Source of the DNA: Petrocella sp. FN5
GTDB lineage: Bacteria; Bacillota; Clostridia; Lachnospirales; Vallitaleaceae
Assembly (NCBI RefSeq): GCF_029210395.1
Contig: NZ_JARGDP010000001.1
Coordinates: 62,001-126,000, forward strand
Length of the DNA: 64,000 nt
Direction of reading: 5' to 3'
The position numbers and the translations under genes are program-made. Position 1 is the first letter of the stretch. Each line of letters starts with the position of its first letter. Below are positions 63,557-64,000 of this stretch, in pieces. The notes beneath the pieces are model-generated. The model searched no databases, was not told the DNA's origin, and was given only the letters and a program-made list of their open reading frames with translations.

Positions 63557-64000
63557 ATGAATGTAGATTTAAAAGATTGTCAATTATATGAAAACCGAGA
63601 GCTGTCATGGTTAAGCTTTAACAGAAGGGTACTTGAAGAGGCACAGAATCCGGAAAACCCACTTTTTGAGCGAATTAAGTTTCTCTCAATTGTGAGTTCC
63701 AACTTAGATGAGTTCTTTATGGTACGGGTAGCATCTTTAAAGGAACAGGTCAATGTAGGTTATGAAAAACCGGATTTCTCGGGTATGAATGCAAGCAAAC
63801 AGCTAGAAGCCATAACCGCCTATACTCATGAAATGGTTGAAGATAGGGGTAATCTATATAAAAGAGCCATCATACCGGGGTTGAAAAAAGTGGGTATCTA
63901 CTTTTTGTCTCCAAAAGAGCTGAATCAGGATCAGAACGATTATCTTGATGAATATTTTGAAGACTTCATCTATCCCGTATTAACGCCTATGGGTGTGGAT
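63557..64000 (+). CDS. ppk: Polyphosphate kinase, N-terminal part (partial)
   Basis: 148 codons to the window edge, starting at ATG 63557, 7 bases after AGGGGG. The Ppk1 N-terminal domain is clear: YENRELSWLSFNRRVLEEA, LFERIKFLSIVSSNLDEFFMVR, and YPVLTPMGVD. The enzyme reversibly makes polyphosphate from ATP. With ppx it forms a polyphosphate turnover unit. The catalytic histidines lie beyond the window. Confidence 0.92.
   Translation, partial: MNVDLKDCQLYENRELSWLSFNRRVLEEAQNPENPLFERIKFLSIVSSNLDEFFMVRVASLKEQVNVGYEKPDFSGMNASKQLEAITAYTHEMVEDRGNLYKRAIIPGLKKVGIYFLSPKELNQDQNDYLDEYFEDFIYPVLTPMGVD

Overview
The window is AT-rich, tightly packed, and reads as the chromosome of a low-GC, Gram-positive, probably spore-forming and anaerobic member of the Clostridia. 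This rests on strong AGGAGG-type ribosome binding sites, U-tailed intrinsic terminators, a ydaO-type c-di-AMP riboswitch, FtsEX, a SleB-like cortex hydrolase, YtrA/GntR and YesMN-type regulators, an oxygen-sensitive iron-sulfur GlpA/GlpB/DUF1667 set, and many lipoprotein binding proteins. A placement near Lachnospirales is a guess. No rRNA, tRNA, CRISPR array or prophage is visible.

Layout: 1-3.5 kb is a glycerol catabolism operon (glpK end, GlpA-like, GlpB-like, DUF1667). 3.5-6.4 kb holds a pair of ATP-grasp genes and a divergent 51-residue basic peptide gene. 6.4-9.1 kb is a secreted coiled-coil protein with FtsE and FtsX. A DEAD-box helicase (9.2-10.3 kb, minus) precedes a five-gene oligopeptide ABC transporter (10.8-16.9 kb). 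An HD-GYP c-di-GMP phosphodiesterase candidate follows, then a sugar ABC importer of the ribose class (18.8-22.4 kb) with a membrane-anchored solute-binding protein and a YesM/YesN two-component pair (22.6-27.4 kb). Next are tcdA and an IS1595-like transposase.

30.0-39.1 kb is the most unusual region: a rhodanese, an Fe-S flavin oxidoreductase, an HdrB-like CCG protein, a TVP38/TMEM64 membrane protein, then a binding-protein ABC importer with two permeases and an ATPase, and a CDP-alcohol phosphatidyltransferase. In content it mirrors the poorly understood ydjXYZ-ynjABCDEF cluster of E. coli. A strong promoter and a candidate terminated RNA precede it.

39.2-48.6 kb carries a SleB-like hydrolase, cutA, a GH2 beta-galactosidase, a YtrA-regulated ABC exporter and ilvE. 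49.1-58.7 kb is a potassium region: a c-di-AMP riboswitch, a sensor kinase, two response regulators without DNA-binding domains, two TrkA-type subunits and TrkH, then an inserted transposase gene, then a second TrkH/TrkA pair. The end of the window holds an rRNA methyltransferase, a TPR protein, a degenerate GGDEF protein and a ppx-ppk pair.

A family of palindromic repeats runs through the intergenic regions: two 116-bp copies with covarying stems and conserved loops, several short hairpin copies and one half copy. Three copies lie between promoter and ribosome binding site of a gene.
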